Shown: positions 1 to 8,324, numbered from the stretch's first letter. The stretch: DNA of 64,000 nt from Winogradskya humida (GCF_016862215.1 NZ_BOMN01000087.1:124001-188000), one strand, 5' to 3'. The notes: generated by a model not told the origin, from the letters alone. A program made the numbers and translations.

Positions 1-73
1 GAGCCACCACAGTTCGGGGCTTATCCGGGCGGAGTCGTCTGCCGTAGCGTGCTGCTGACTTGTCGTCACTGTC

Positions 74-128
74 GGCTCTCTCACTGGCTGGTCTCTCACT
101 GGCGGCTCTCTCACTGGCTGGTCTCTCA
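74..128. repeat. Tandem 30-bp repeat upstream of the biosynthetic locus
   Basis: A 30-bp unit (74-103) is followed without a gap by 25 matching bases of a second copy (104-128). Each unit is built from two similar parts of about 15 bp carrying CTCTCACTGGC. It lies in the 335-base stretch before the first gene, where I see no convincing coding sequence. It could bind a regulator or be a slippage product. Confidence 0.7.
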
Positions 129-158
129 GTTCGTGGATGGATCGCGTCCAGGTTTCCA

Positions 159-188
159 CAACAGATGCAGCATATGCAACAAATGTTG
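159..188. promoter_or_regulatory. Candidate operator: direct CAACARATG repeats and dyads
   Basis: CAACAGATG (159-167) and CAACAAATG (177-185) are direct repeats 18 bp apart. The second copy is part of the dyad CAACA-AA-TGTTG (177-188), and the palindrome GCATATGC (170-177) lies between them. This AT-richer patch stands out from the GC-rich surroundings about 150 bp before the first gene. A regulator-binding role is inference; the 18-bp spacing does not fit the 11/22-bp spacing usual for SARP sites. Confidence 0.4.
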
Positions 189-335
189 TATAGATGAGCT
201 CGGCGGGGGACGGCGCCGAAGGGCCAGTCCGTTCGGGCACCACTCCCGCCCGCGCGCGGCACCACACTGGACCCGCACGACCGCAGGGCGTGCCCGTACG
301 CCCTGGTTCAGGTGACTTCCTGACTGAGGAGCCCC

Positions 336-1445
336 ATGGATCGGATCGCTTTCGGAGCCTTTCTGTCGCCCCTGCATCCGCTGGGCGAGGACCCGGCCCT
401 GAGCCTGTGGCGCGACCTGGATCTCGCCGAGTGGCTCGACCAGCTCGGTTACGAGGAGCTGTGGGTGGGTGAACATCACTCGGCCGGGTGGGGGACCATC
501 GGCTCGCCCGAGCTGTTCATCGCCACCGCCGCCGAGCGCACCCGGCACATCCGCCTCGGCACGGGTGTGGTGAGCCTGCCGTACCACCATCCCTACATGG
601 TCGCGACGCGCGCGCTGCAACTCGATCACCTCACCCGCGGGCGGTTCACCCTCGGCGTCGGCGCCGGATCGCTGCCGACCGACATGCACTTCCTCGGCAT
701 CGACCCGGCGCAGACCCGGCGGCGTACGGCCGAGTCCCTCGACGCCATCCGCAGGCTGGTGGCGGGGCACGAGCCCGTCACGGTGGAGACGGACTGGTTC
801 CAGCTCCGCGACGCCCGGCTGCAGCTGCGGCCGTGCACAGCCGGGGGACTGCCGATGGCGGTCTCCAGCGCGGTCTCGCCGTTCGGCATGCGGCTGGCCG
901 GCCGGTACGGCATCGCCCCGCTGTCGTTCGGCATCCCCCCGAAGCCGGGTAGCCGCATCGGTGACCTCGTGGGGCAGTGGCAGCACGCCGAGGAGTCCGC
1001 CGCAGAGCACGGTCACAAGCTCGACCGGGCACAGTGGCGCGTCGCCCTGAGCGTGCACGTGTCGGAGAGCCGCGGCCAGGCCCTCGATGAGATCGTCGAC
1101 GGCTGGATGCGCTACCGCAACGAGTACTGGGCCCTGCTGGGCACCCCGCAGGTGCACTCCCGGACCGAGGCGCGCAAGGCCCTGGAAGAGCTCATCGAGC
1201 AGCGCAGCACCCTTGTCGGCTCGGTGGACGAGGTGACCCAGGCGCTGCGTGACGTGCAGGCGGAGACCGGTGGCTTCGGCCGGCTGCTGGTCAACGTCAT
1301 GGACTGGGCGGGACGCGAGTCCGGCCGGCGCAGCCTGGAGCTGCTCGCCAGGTTCGTCGCACCCCGCTTCAACGGTTCGCTCACGGGGGTCACGGACTCC
1401 TACGAGTGGACTGCGGGTGTGGCGCGCGCGCTCGCGCGTACCTGA
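336..1445 (+). CDS. Luciferase-like flavin-dependent monooxygenase
   Basis: A 369-residue member of the bacterial luciferase family: a TIM-barrel oxygenase that uses reduced flavin from a separate reductase to hydroxylate or oxidise a small substrate. The N-terminal strand MDRIAFGAFLSP, the WVGEHH motif near residue 45, and RLGTGVVSLPYHHP followed by LTRGRFTLGVGAG are typical of the family. GAGGAG just upstream supports the ATG at 336. A strong terminator follows, so it is probably transcribed apart from the next 17 genes. The likely flavin reductase partner is encoded at 6678-7256. It is probably a tailoring oxygenase for the product of this locus, but its substrate cannot be read from the sequence. 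Confidence 0.82.
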   Translation: MDRIAFGAFLSPLHPLGEDPALSLWRDLDLAEWLDQLGYEELWVGEHHSAGWGTIGSPELFIATAAERTRHIRLGTGVVSLPYHHPYMVATRALQLDHLTRGRFTLGVGAGSLPTDMHFLGIDPAQTRRRTAESLDAIRRLVAGHEPVTVETDWFQLRDARLQLRPCTAGGLPMAVSSAVSPFGMRLAGRYGIAPLSFGIPPKPGSRIGDLVGQWQHAEESAAEHGHKLDRAQWRVALSVHVSESRGQALDEIVDGWMRYRNEYWALLGTPQVHSRTEARKALEELIEQRSTLVGSVDEVTQALRDVQAETGGFGRLLVNVMDWAGRESGRRSLELLARFVAPRFNGSLTGVTDSYEWTAGVARALART

Positions 1446-1459
1446 TCCCCGTTTGTCGA

Positions 1460-1497
1460 GGGCTCTGTCCGGTCTCCCCCTGGGCCGGACAGAGCCC
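1460..1497 (+). terminator. Intrinsic terminator after the luciferase-like gene
   Basis: Perfect 13-bp inverted repeat (GGGCTCTGTCCGG at 1460-1472, CCGGACAGAGCCC at 1485-1497) with a 12-base loop and a short T run directly after. It separates the monooxygenase from the 17-gene run. The promoter of that run should lie in 1498-1672, where I see no clear -35/-10 pair. Confidence 0.85.
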
Positions 1498-1672
1498 TTT
1501 CGCGTGTCCATCCCGATCGGACCCTGCCCGTCCGGCCACCTCCTCGGCCCTGGCCTCGGAGCCCTGCCGGACAGCCACCCCGTTCGGGGATTCTGCGTCC
1601 GCGCCGCCGGCCACAGACTCGAGATGCACGACGACAGCAGGTACTCACGGGTGTGGACAGGGGAGATGCAGC

Positions 1673-2494
1673 ATGGTGACACTCGACGCCGGGACGCGGG
1701 TCCGCCTGGCCCGCCTGGCCCGGCACCGGGACGGCCGGTTCCTGTTCGTCCCGATGGACCACTCCGTGGCGGACGGGCCCATCGTGCCCGCCGCCGGCTT
1801 CGACGAGCTGGTCAGGTCCGTGGTGGCGGGCGGGGCGGACGCGATCGTGGTGCACAAGGGCCGGGCGCGCACCATCGACCCGGCCCTGCTGCGGGACTGC
1901 TCGCTGATCGTGCACCTCAGCGCCAGTACGCCGCACTCGCCCGACAGCAACGCCAAAGTCCTCGTCGGCGGGGTCGAGGAGGCCCTGCGCCTCGGCGCGG
2001 ACGCGGTGAGCGTGCACGTGAACCTGGGCTCGGACACCGAGGCCCGCCAGCTCGCCGATCTGGGCGCCGTGGCGGACGCCTGCCAGCGCTGGTCGGTCCC
2101 GCTGCTCGCCATGATCTACCCGCGCGGGCCGCGCATCGCCGACCCGCACGATCCGGTCCTGCTCGCCCACGCGGTCAACGTGGCCGCGGATCTGGGCGCC
2201 ACGCTGGTGAAGACGACGTGGCCGGTGCCGATGTCCGAGCTCGCCACGATCACCGCGAGCTGCCCGGTCCCGGTGCTCGTGGCCGGTGGGGACGACGAGA
2301 GCGCCGATCTCGTCGCCTATGCCACCGCCGCCGTGGACGCCGGCTGCGCCGGTCTGGCCGTCGGGCGGCGGGTCTTCCGCAGCCCCGCCCCGACCGCCGC
2401 CCTCAAGGCCCTGGCGTCGGTGGTGCACGGCGACGAGCCGGCGGCCCGGCACATCCGGTTCGCCCCGCAGCAGAGAGAAGACACCCATGCATGA
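1673..2494 (+). CDS. griI: GriI-type aldolase (3,4-AHBA pathway)
   Basis: A 273-residue DhnA/FbaB-class aldolase resembling GriI, which condenses aspartate semialdehyde with dihydroxyacetone phosphate to give the C7 amino-ketose precursor of 3-amino-4-hydroxybenzoate. Visible landmarks are FVPMDHSVADGP near the N-terminus, the Schiff-base lysine in ATLVKTTWPV, and the phosphate-binding C-terminal segment AGCAGLAVGRRVF. GGGGAG 7 bases before the ATG at 1673 fixes the start; longer in-frame extensions lack a ribosome site. First gene of the packed operon, overlapping the next gene by 8 bases. The related AroA'-type archaeal shikimate enzyme is an alternative by sequence alone, but GriH is in the same operon. 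Confidence 0.87.
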   Translation: MVTLDAGTRVRLARLARHRDGRFLFVPMDHSVADGPIVPAAGFDELVRSVVAGGADAIVVHKGRARTIDPALLRDCSLIVHLSASTPHSPDSNAKVLVGGVEEALRLGADAVSVHVNLGSDTEARQLADLGAVADACQRWSVPLLAMIYPRGPRIADPHDPVLLAHAVNVAADLGATLVKTTWPVPMSELATITASCPVPVLVAGGDDESADLVAYATAAVDAGCAGLAVGRRVFRSPAPTAALKALASVVHGDEPAARHIRFAPQQREDTHA

Positions 2495-2765
2495 CGAGAT
2501 CCGCGACTTCGTCCTCACGACCATCCGGGACACGCTGAACCTGCCGGTCCCCGGGGACGTCACCGACGACACCCCGCTGGGCGACAACGGCCTCGGCCTC
2601 GAGTCGTTGTCGCGGCTGGAGCTGGCGATCCAGCTCGAGGGCGCGTACGGCATCAGCCTCCCCGACGAGGAGGACGAGACCCGGCAGGACACCACGCTGG
2701 GTCAGTTCGTGGCCGCCGTGGCCGCTCTGCGCGGCGAGGCGGTCACCGACGGAGCCGGGCGGTGA
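2487..2765 (+). CDS. Acyl carrier protein 1
   Basis: A 92-residue carrier protein. The phosphopantetheine site is the Ser in LGLESLSRLEL near residue 42, followed by the acidic helix typical of ACPs. The ATG at 2487 overlaps the stop of the aldolase gene, with GAGAGAAG upstream. It is the first of three carrier proteins here (others at 2762 and 6448), so separate roles such as starter loading and chain elongation are possible. No phosphopantetheinyl transferase is encoded in the window, so activation must come from elsewhere in the genome. Confidence 0.85.
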   Translation: MHDEIRDFVLTTIRDTLNLPVPGDVTDDTPLGDNGLGLESLSRLELAIQLEGAYGISLPDEEDETRQDTTLGQFVAAVAALRGEAVTDGAGR

Positions 2766-3028
2766 ACGACGAGACCCTCGGACAGCTCCTGCTCGACTGC
2801 GGACTGCGTACCGCCGACACCACGTTCGACGACGGCACCGAGCTCGTCCTCGACTCGCTCACCCTGGTCCTGCTCGCCCACCTCCTCGACGAACGGCACG
2901 GCCTCATCGTGGCGATCGAGGACGAGGACGGCCTGGCCTCCTGCACCACAGTGGGGGATCTGCGCCGGTTCATCACGCAGCGGTCCGCCGGTGAGCACGT
3001 TCTCCCGGAGGTCCTTCATGGCTCATGA
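2762..3028 (+). CDS. Acyl carrier protein 2 (divergent)
   Basis: An 88-residue carrier-like protein with the predicted attachment Ser in LVLDSLTLVLLAHLL near residue 31. The GTG at 2762 overlaps the previous stop as GTGA, and the gene runs 11 bases into the KS gene, so the three are translationally coupled. Its sequence is clearly different from the other two ACPs. Its position directly before the KS suggests it carries the growing chain for the KS/KS-like pair; this is inference from order. Confidence 0.78.
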   Translation: MNDETLGQLLLDCGLRTADTTFDDGTELVLDSLTLVLLAHLLDERHGLIVAIEDEDGLASCTTVGDLRRFITQRSAGEHVLPEVLHGS

Positions 3029-4208
3029 CGTCGCCATCACCGGCTACGGAGTCCTCACCGCCTTCGGCTTCGGCCGGCAGGCGCTGCTCGACGGGGTGTT
3101 CGCCGGGCGGCCGGGCTTCACCCCGGTCACCCGCTTCGACCCCACCCCCTACCGGGCCCGGTATGCGGCGACCTTCGAGGGTGACGGTCCCGGGATCCCC
3201 GGCGTACCGGTGCGTCCCGGGGTCACGCCCGGCCAGGCGGAGGTGTTGCTCGCCTGCGCCACCGAGGCCCTGCGGATGGCCGGTACGGACGGTGGTGACG
3301 CCCCCGTGCTGCTGGGTACCAACGGCGATCACTCCACCGCCCCGGACTTCTGGTCGGTGCCGGGCAGCCGCGTCGCCGCCGACCCCCGCACCCTGGACAG
3401 CGTCCCCGCCCGGCTGCCCGAGCTGATCGCCCGCGAGCTCGGTCTGGGCGAACCGCGGACCGCCTTCGTCAACGCGTGCGTCGCTGGGACCAACGCCCTT
3501 GCCCGGGGCGCCACGCTGATCCGGCGCGGGCTGGCCGACACGGTTGTCTGCGGCGGAGCCTACCTGGTCTGCGAGGACGTCTTCGCGAAGTTCGACTCCG
3601 GCCGGGCGCTGTCCACCGAGGACGCCGTGCGCCCCTTCGACGCGCGTCGCCAGGGCCTGCTGCACGGTGACGGTGTCGCCGTCCTGGTCCTCGAATCGGC
3701 CCGCCGGGCCCGCAGCCGCGGCGCCGAGGTGCTCGGCTGGCTCGCCGGCTGGGGCATGGCATCCGACGCCCACCACGTCATCCAGCCGCACCCGAAGGGC
3801 GATGGTCTGGCCAAGGCCGCGCAGGCCGCCCTGCGCACCGCGAACGTCGAGCCCGGGCGCATCGGCTACGTCAACGCCCACGGCACCGGCACGCCCCTGA
3901 ACGACGTCGCGGAGACCGCCGCCCTGCACCAGGTGTTCGGCGCCGACGCGCCGCGCGTACCGGTCAGCTCCACCAAGAGCAGCACCGGCCACATGCTGGA
4001 GGCGACCGGCGCGGTCGAGGCGGTCATCACCCTGCTGGCCCTGCGTGAGGGGCTGTTGCCGCCCACGATCAACGGCCGGGAACCCGACCCGGCCTGCGAT
4101 CTGGACTACGTCCGCGACGTCGGCCGCCGGGTGCCCATCACCCACGCGCTGTCACTGAACGCGGCGTTCGGCGGCGTCGACGCGGCGCTCGTCCTGGAGC
4201 GGGCATGA
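3018..4208 (+). CDS. Beta-ketoacyl-ACP synthase (KS-alpha)
   Basis: A 396-residue type II ketosynthase, FabF/KS-alpha class, catalysing decarboxylative condensation of malonyl-ACP with the growing chain. The complete Cys-His-His set is visible: Cys154 in VNACVAGTNA, His288 in NAHGTGTP and His325 in KSSTGHMLEATGA. GGAGG at 3007-3011 supports the ATG at 3018. It is followed, with overlapping codons, by a shortened KS-like protein, giving a KS/KS-beta arrangement as in aryl-polyene and other highly reducing type II systems. No acyltransferase is encoded nearby, so malonyl-ACP presumably comes from the fatty-acid FabD. Confidence 0.92.
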   Translation: MAHDVAITGYGVLTAFGFGRQALLDGVFAGRPGFTPVTRFDPTPYRARYAATFEGDGPGIPGVPVRPGVTPGQAEVLLACATEALRMAGTDGGDAPVLLGTNGDHSTAPDFWSVPGSRVAADPRTLDSVPARLPELIARELGLGEPRTAFVNACVAGTNALARGATLIRRGLADTVVCGGAYLVCEDVFAKFDSGRALSTEDAVRPFDARRQGLLHGDGVAVLVLESARRARSRGAEVLGWLAGWGMASDAHHVIQPHPKGDGLAKAAQAALRTANVEPGRIGYVNAHGTGTPLNDVAETAALHQVFGADAPRVPVSSTKSSTGHMLEATGAVEAVITLLALREGLLPPTINGREPDPACDLDYVRDVGRRVPITHALSLNAAFGGVDAALVLERA

Positions 4209-4987
4209 GTACCCGGGCGAGGGCGCGCGCGATCCGCTCGGCCGCCTGCACCACCCCGTGGGGCGGTGCGGCCACCGGGTTGCCAGGTGCGGCACCGGTC
4301 CCGCTGGCTTCGGTGGTCGGCTTCGTGACCTCCCGGTTCAGCCCACTGGTGCACGCGGTGGCGACCGCGTGTCTCGGGACCCCCTACTCGGCCGGCGACC
4401 TGAGCGGCCCCCGCACGGGGATGGTGCTCGCCACGATGTTCGGCGACACGGTGACGCTGGACACCGCGACCCGGCGGCTGGCCGGGGGACAGGTGCACAG
4501 CCCGATGCTGTTCTTCCAGTCGGTCACCACCTCTATCCTCGGGCATCTCGGCCGTACGTACGGCATCTCCGGCCCCGTCGAGTGCCTGTCCGCCGCGCGT
4601 GACGGTGCCGCCGAGGCCCTGTTCGCCGCCGATCTGATGCTGGACCAGGACGACGTCGATCAGGTGCTCCTGATCGGTGTGGAACTCGCCGCCAACGAGC
4701 GGGCCACCTGGATTCACCGGCGCCTCGCGGCGGAGGGCCTGGACGCGTTGCCCGACGGTGACTGCGCGGTCGCCCTGCTGCTCGCCCGGGACGGCAACGG
4801 ACCGGCGACGCTGCGCACCGCCGCCGGCATCCACGCCGCCGCACCGGAACCGCGCTACGCCCGTTTCGGATGGCTCGCTCCGCTCGTGGCCGCCGGCGAG
4901 ACCGTACGCCCGGGCGCGGACCCGGCCGCTTCGATCCAGGTCCCGGGCCCGTACCCCTACATCGTGGAACCCGGGAGCCCGTCGTGA
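4205..4987 (+). CDS. Shortened KS-like chain-length-factor protein
   Basis: A 260-residue protein with only the N-terminal half of the ketosynthase fold, resembling the short Ketoacyl-synt_2 proteins of aryl-polyene clusters (ApeC class). The nucleophile region reads GPVECLSAARDGAAEAL; aligned to the neighbouring KS, the catalytic Cys position is Arg or Ala. The HGTGTP and second His motifs are absent because the C-terminal half is missing. It is therefore expected to be non-catalytic and to pair with the KS as a chain-length factor or stabilising partner. The ATG at 4205 overlaps the KS stop as ATGA. The reading frame is intact, so this looks like an evolved short form and not a fresh truncation. 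Confidence 0.75.
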   Translation: MSTRARARAIRSAACTTPWGGAATGLPGAAPVPLASVVGFVTSRFSPLVHAVATACLGTPYSAGDLSGPRTGMVLATMFGDTVTLDTATRRLAGGQVHSPMLFFQSVTTSILGHLGRTYGISGPVECLSAARDGAAEALFAADLMLDQDDVDQVLLIGVELAANERATWIHRRLAAEGLDALPDGDCAVALLLARDGNGPATLRTAAGIHAAAPEPRYARFGWLAPLVAAGETVRPGADPAASIQVPGPYPYIVEPGSPS

Positions 4988-5400
4988 CAGCGGCCTTCGC
5001 CCCGGGCACGCTCGCGGCCCGCATGGGCATCGAGGTGCTGTCCGGCGATCCACAGCGGCTCGTCGCGCGGATGCCCCTGCGCGGCAACCGCCAGATGTAC
5101 GGCTTCCTGCACGGCGGGGCCAGCGCCGCCTTCGCACAGGTGCTCGCGGTGCACGCGGCAGCCCTGGAGGCCGGACCGGGCGGCCAGGTCACCGGCCAGG
5201 AGATGTCCTGCACGCACCATCGTGCGGCGCGCGGCACCGGCTGGGTCGACGGCGTGTGCACGCCGCTCTTCCTCGGCGACACCACGGGCACCTATGACGT
5301 CGCCGTGCTCGACGAGCGCGGCAACCGGCTCGCCTCGGCCCGGCTCACCTGCCGGTTGCGGCGTGCGACCGGCACGGGCACAGCGAAGGAGCGGGCATGA
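4984..5400 (+). CDS. Hotdog-fold thioesterase (PaaI/4HBT type)
   Basis: A 138-residue single-domain hotdog thioesterase with the family motif YGFLHGGASAAFAQ and the C-terminal strands ending in ASARLTCRLRR. It should hydrolyse or edit acyl-ACP or acyl-CoA. The GTG at 4984 overlaps the upstream stop as GTGA; a longer in-frame start at 4870 would lie deep inside the previous gene. It is paralogous to the N-terminal domain of the 8325-9599 protein, which has lost HGG. Alternatives are chain release or proofreading of stalled chains. Confidence 0.83.
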   Translation: MTAAFAPGTLAARMGIEVLSGDPQRLVARMPLRGNRQMYGFLHGGASAAFAQVLAVHAAALEAGPGGQVTGQEMSCTHHRAARGTGWVDGVCTPLFLGDTTGTYDVAVLDERGNRLASARLTCRLRRATGTGTAKERA

Positions 5401-6413
5401 TCGAGGCGTTCGGCGAGCGGGCCGCGGTCGTGGCCGGTGTGGGCGGCTGGGTGCCGCCGGACGTGGTCACCAACGACGATCTCGCCGCGTATCTCGACAC
5501 CTCCGACGAGTGGATCCGGACCCGGACCGGGATCCGCACCCGGCACCGGGTATCGCCGGGCATGGCCACCTCGGATCTCGCCGTGGAGGCCGGCAGGCGG
5601 GCCCTCGACAGCAGCGGGGACCCGCGGGTGGACGCCGTCGTGCTCGCCACCACCACCCCCGACCAGCTTTGCCCGGCCACCGCCCCGGTGGTGGCGGCCC
5701 GGCTCGGCCTGGCCGGCGTGGCCGCGTTCGACGTGTCCGCCGTATGCACCGGGTTCCTCTACGGGCTCGCCACCGCGGCGGGTCTGATCGCCGCCGGAAC
5801 CGCCGAGCGCGTGCTGCTCATCGGCGCCGACGCGTTCACCACCATCGTGAACCCCGAGGACCGCTCGACGGCGGTCATCTTCGCGGACGGGGCCGGCGCC
5901 GTCGTCCTGCGCGCGGGCCACCGCGACGAACCCGGCGCGCTGGGCCGGGTGGTTCTCGGCACCGACGGGACGCTCAGCCACCTGATCCGCGTACCGGCAG
6001 GGGGATCCCGGCAGCGCTCCCTGAACCGGTCGCACGAGCCCGGCGAGGAGTTCTTCCAGATGGACGGCCGGGACACGTTCCGGCACGCCGTCGAGCGGAT
6101 GACCGCCGCCTCCCAGCAGGCCGTGGCATCGGCCGGCTGGTCGCTCGCCGACGTCGACCGGCTGGCGGCGCACCAGGCCAACGCGCGGATCCTGACGGCG
6201 GTGGGGGAGCGGCTGGGCATCGCCGCCGACCGGCAACTGTCCAACATCGCCGACGTCGGTAACACCGGGGCGGCGTCGATCCCGCTGCTGCTGGCGCAAT
6301 CCCACGCCGACGGCACCCTCGCCGCGGGTCACCGCATGCTGCTCACCGCCTTCGGTGGCGGGCTCGCCTGGGGCGCGACCACGCTCACCTGGCCCAAGCT
6401 GCCCGGCAGCTGA
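5397..6413 (+). CDS. KASIII-type ketosynthase 1
   Basis: A 338-residue FabH-family enzyme that primes chains by condensing an acyl-CoA starter with malonyl-ACP, or performs related acyl transfer. The Cys-His-Asn triad is visible as Cys117 in VSAVCTGFLYG, His259 in LAAHQANARI and Asn289 in VGNTGAASIPL. The ATG at 5397 overlaps the thioesterase stop. A second KASIII lies at 7256 with quite different sequence, so two initiation or transfer steps are likely. The starter substrate cannot be read from the sequence. Confidence 0.88.
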   Translation: MIEAFGERAAVVAGVGGWVPPDVVTNDDLAAYLDTSDEWIRTRTGIRTRHRVSPGMATSDLAVEAGRRALDSSGDPRVDAVVLATTTPDQLCPATAPVVAARLGLAGVAAFDVSAVCTGFLYGLATAAGLIAAGTAERVLLIGADAFTTIVNPEDRSTAVIFADGAGAVVLRAGHRDEPGALGRVVLGTDGTLSHLIRVPAGGSRQRSLNRSHEPGEEFFQMDGRDTFRHAVERMTAASQQAVASAGWSLADVDRLAAHQANARILTAVGERLGIAADRQLSNIADVGNTGAASIPLLLAQSHADGTLAAGHRMLLTAFGGGLAWGATTLTWPKLPGS

Positions 6414-6447
6414 GCCACCCATCCCGTCCGCAAGGAGACGACTCATC

Positions 6448-6678
6448 ATGTTCGCTGCACTGCGGGACATCCTCGCCGGCCCTCTCAAGGTCGACCGCGA
6501 GAAGATCACCCCCGACGCGACCCTGGAGCAACTGGGGCTGGACTCGCTGTCCGTCGTCGAGCTCTCCATGATCCTGGAGAAGGACCACGGCGTACGCGTC
6601 ACCGACGACGAGCTGTTGGACACCCCGACGATCGGCGCCATGGCGCAGCTCATCGGCGATCGTGGCGCCCCGGTCTGA
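6448..6678 (+). CDS. Acyl carrier protein 3
   Basis: A 76-residue ACP with the classic LEQLGLDSLSVVELSM phosphopantetheine motif (Ser near residue 36). AAGGAGA lies about 9 bases before the ATG at 6448; the 34-base gap before this gene is one of the few real gaps in the operon. It sits directly after KASIII-1, so it may be that enzyme's acceptor. Its stop overlaps the next start as TGATG. Confidence 0.88.
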   Translation: MFAALRDILAGPLKVDREKITPDATLEQLGLDSLSVVELSMILEKDHGVRVTDDELLDTPTIGAMAQLIGDRGAPV

Positions 6679-7256
6679 TGGCCACCGCACCGGGCCGGAC
6701 CGGCCACATCCTGGACGAGCCGCGGCAGCTGCCCGACCGCGACACCTACCGGCGCACCATGGGCCGGTTCCCCACCGGGGTCGCCGTGCTCACCCTCGGC
6801 TGCGGGCCGCTGACGCGTGCGGTGACCGTCAACTCGGTGACGTCGGTGTCCCTCGACCCGCTGCTGCTGTCGGTCTGCCTCGGGGACGACAGCTCGATCC
6901 TCGCGCCGCTGCTGGACGCGGCGCGGTTCACCGTCAATCTGCTGTCCGCCGGTCAGCGTGAGCACTCCGTACGGTTCGCCGGCCGCAGCCGCCCGGACGG
7001 CACCGAGGCGACCGAGCTTCTCCGCGGCCGGCCCGGTGGCAACGGGTGCCTGCTCGTCGGGGCCGCGGTGGCAGCCCTGGAGTGCCGGGTCGCCGGCAGC
7101 GTGCCGGCGGGTGACCACGTGATCGTCCTGGGCCGGGTCGAGGCCCTGCACCAGGGCCCCGCCGACGCCGAACCCCTGATCTTCCACCGCGGCACCTACC
7201 GGCAGCTCGCGGAGCCCGCCACCGTCCTGCCAACCCCACACGAAGGAGCCCTGTGA
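6678..7256 (+). CDS. NAD(P)H:flavin reductase domain protein
   Basis: A 192-residue flavin reductase of the FMN-binding split-barrel family. Features are RRTMGRFPTGVAVLT near the start, AVTVNSVTSVSLDPLLLSVCL, and the C-terminal HVIVLGRVEALHQG. It supplies reduced FMN or FAD to a two-component oxygenase, most plausibly the luciferase-like protein at 336. Its start overlaps the ACP stop. Placing the reductase in the middle of the operon while the oxygenase sits outside it, behind a terminator, is unusual. Confidence 0.85.
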   Translation: MATAPGRTGHILDEPRQLPDRDTYRRTMGRFPTGVAVLTLGCGPLTRAVTVNSVTSVSLDPLLLSVCLGDDSSILAPLLDAARFTVNLLSAGQREHSVRFAGRSRPDGTEATELLRGRPGGNGCLLVGAAVAALECRVAGSVPAGDHVIVLGRVEALHQGPADAEPLIFHRGTYRQLAEPATVLPTPHEGAL

Positions 7257-8305
7257 TGTCCGATCCCCGTGCGACCGCCGCGGCACAACCGTCCGGCGTG
7301 GGCATCCGCACCATCGGCCAGTACCTGCCCGAGCGGATCGTCACCAACGCCGACCTGGAGACGATGATCGACACCAACGCCGACTGGATCCTCGAGAAGA
7401 TCGGGATCCACTCCCGGCGCTTCGCGTCCGAGGACGACACCACGGTCACGATGGGTACGCGGGCGCTGCTGGACGCCTGCGCCCGCGCGGGCATCGACAA
7501 GGACTCCATCGACCTGCTGATCTGCGGGACCGTCACGCCCGACCTGATGGCACCCGCCGCCGGGGTCGACATCATGCGGCGGGCCGGGCTGACCCAGGCG
7601 GTGGCCTTCGACGTCAACAGCGGCGGGTGCGCCGGGAGCGTCTTCGCCCTCGACGTGGCCGTGAAGTACGTGCGTTCCGGCGCCTACCACCGGGTGGCCG
7701 TCGTCCTCGCCGACACCGTCACCAAGTTGCTCGACCCCACGGACCGGATGACGGCGGTGATCTTCGGCGACGCGGCGGCCTGCTACATCGTCGAGCCCAC
7801 GGTGCCCGGCAGCGGCATCGGCGCGACCATGCTGCGCAACGACCCGGACAGCTTCTCGTCGGCCCTGGTGTCGCGGGACCCCGTCACCGACGGCGACGGC
7901 AACCGGGTCGAGTCGGCCTTCGGGCAGAACTTCATCCGCATCGTCGGACGCGACATCCGCAACTTCGCGCTCGACACCGTCCCCGGCTTCGTCCGCAAGC
8001 TGACCGAGGAGGAGAACCTCACGCCCGAGGACCTGACGATGCTGATCCTGCACCAGGCCAACCGGCGCATCGTCGAGGGCATCATGGACGGCCTGAGCCT
8101 GCCGTACGACCGGACCGTCATCAACGTCGACCGGTACGGCAACACCTCGGCCGCCGGGTCCGTGCTCGCCCTGCGCGAGGCGGTCGACACGGGCCGGATC
8201 GCCCGGGGCGACAAGGTGGCCCTGGTGTCCTTCGGCTCGGGGCTCGCCCTCGGCGGCACCCTCATCACCTGGAGCGGCCCCGAGGATTTCCTCGCCGCGG
8301 TCTGA
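7256..8305 (+). CDS. KASIII-type ketosynthase 2
   Basis: A 349-residue FabH-family protein with the full triad: Cys125 in NSGGCAGSVFAL, His in LHQANRRI and Asn in YGNTSAAGSVLAL. The ATG at 7256 follows GGAG by 7 bases; a GTG one codon earlier (7253) is possible. It overlaps the flavin reductase stop. The sequence is only distantly related to KASIII-1, arguing for a distinct acyl substrate and against a recent copy. It may act in priming or in acyl transfer between carriers. Confidence 0.87.
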   Translation: MSDPRATAAAQPSGVGIRTIGQYLPERIVTNADLETMIDTNADWILEKIGIHSRRFASEDDTTVTMGTRALLDACARAGIDKDSIDLLICGTVTPDLMAPAAGVDIMRRAGLTQAVAFDVNSGGCAGSVFALDVAVKYVRSGAYHRVAVVLADTVTKLLDPTDRMTAVIFGDAAACYIVEPTVPGSGIGATMLRNDPDSFSSALVSRDPVTDGDGNRVESAFGQNFIRIVGRDIRNFALDTVPGFVRKLTEEENLTPEDLTMLILHQANRRIVEGIMDGLSLPYDRTVINVDRYGNTSAAGSVLALREAVDTGRIARGDKVALVSFGSGLALGGTLITWSGPEDFLAAV

Positions 8306-8324
8306 CCCCGCAGGAAGGAACACC

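Noticed and set aside
74-128. CRISPR-like repeat array
   Set aside because: Copies are directly adjacent with no unique spacers, and no cas genes are present.
49-315. Short open frame over the repeats at the left edge
   Set aside because: The protein is only the translated repeat followed by shadow-type sequence, with no ribosome site or family.
126-1682. Long open frame on the minus strand opposite the luciferase-like gene
   Set aside because: GC-rich shadow frame; the plus strand has a clear family match, a ribosome site and a terminator.
4205-4987. KS-like gene as a broken pseudogene
   Set aside because: The frame is intact and coupled on both sides, and the length fits known short KS partners.
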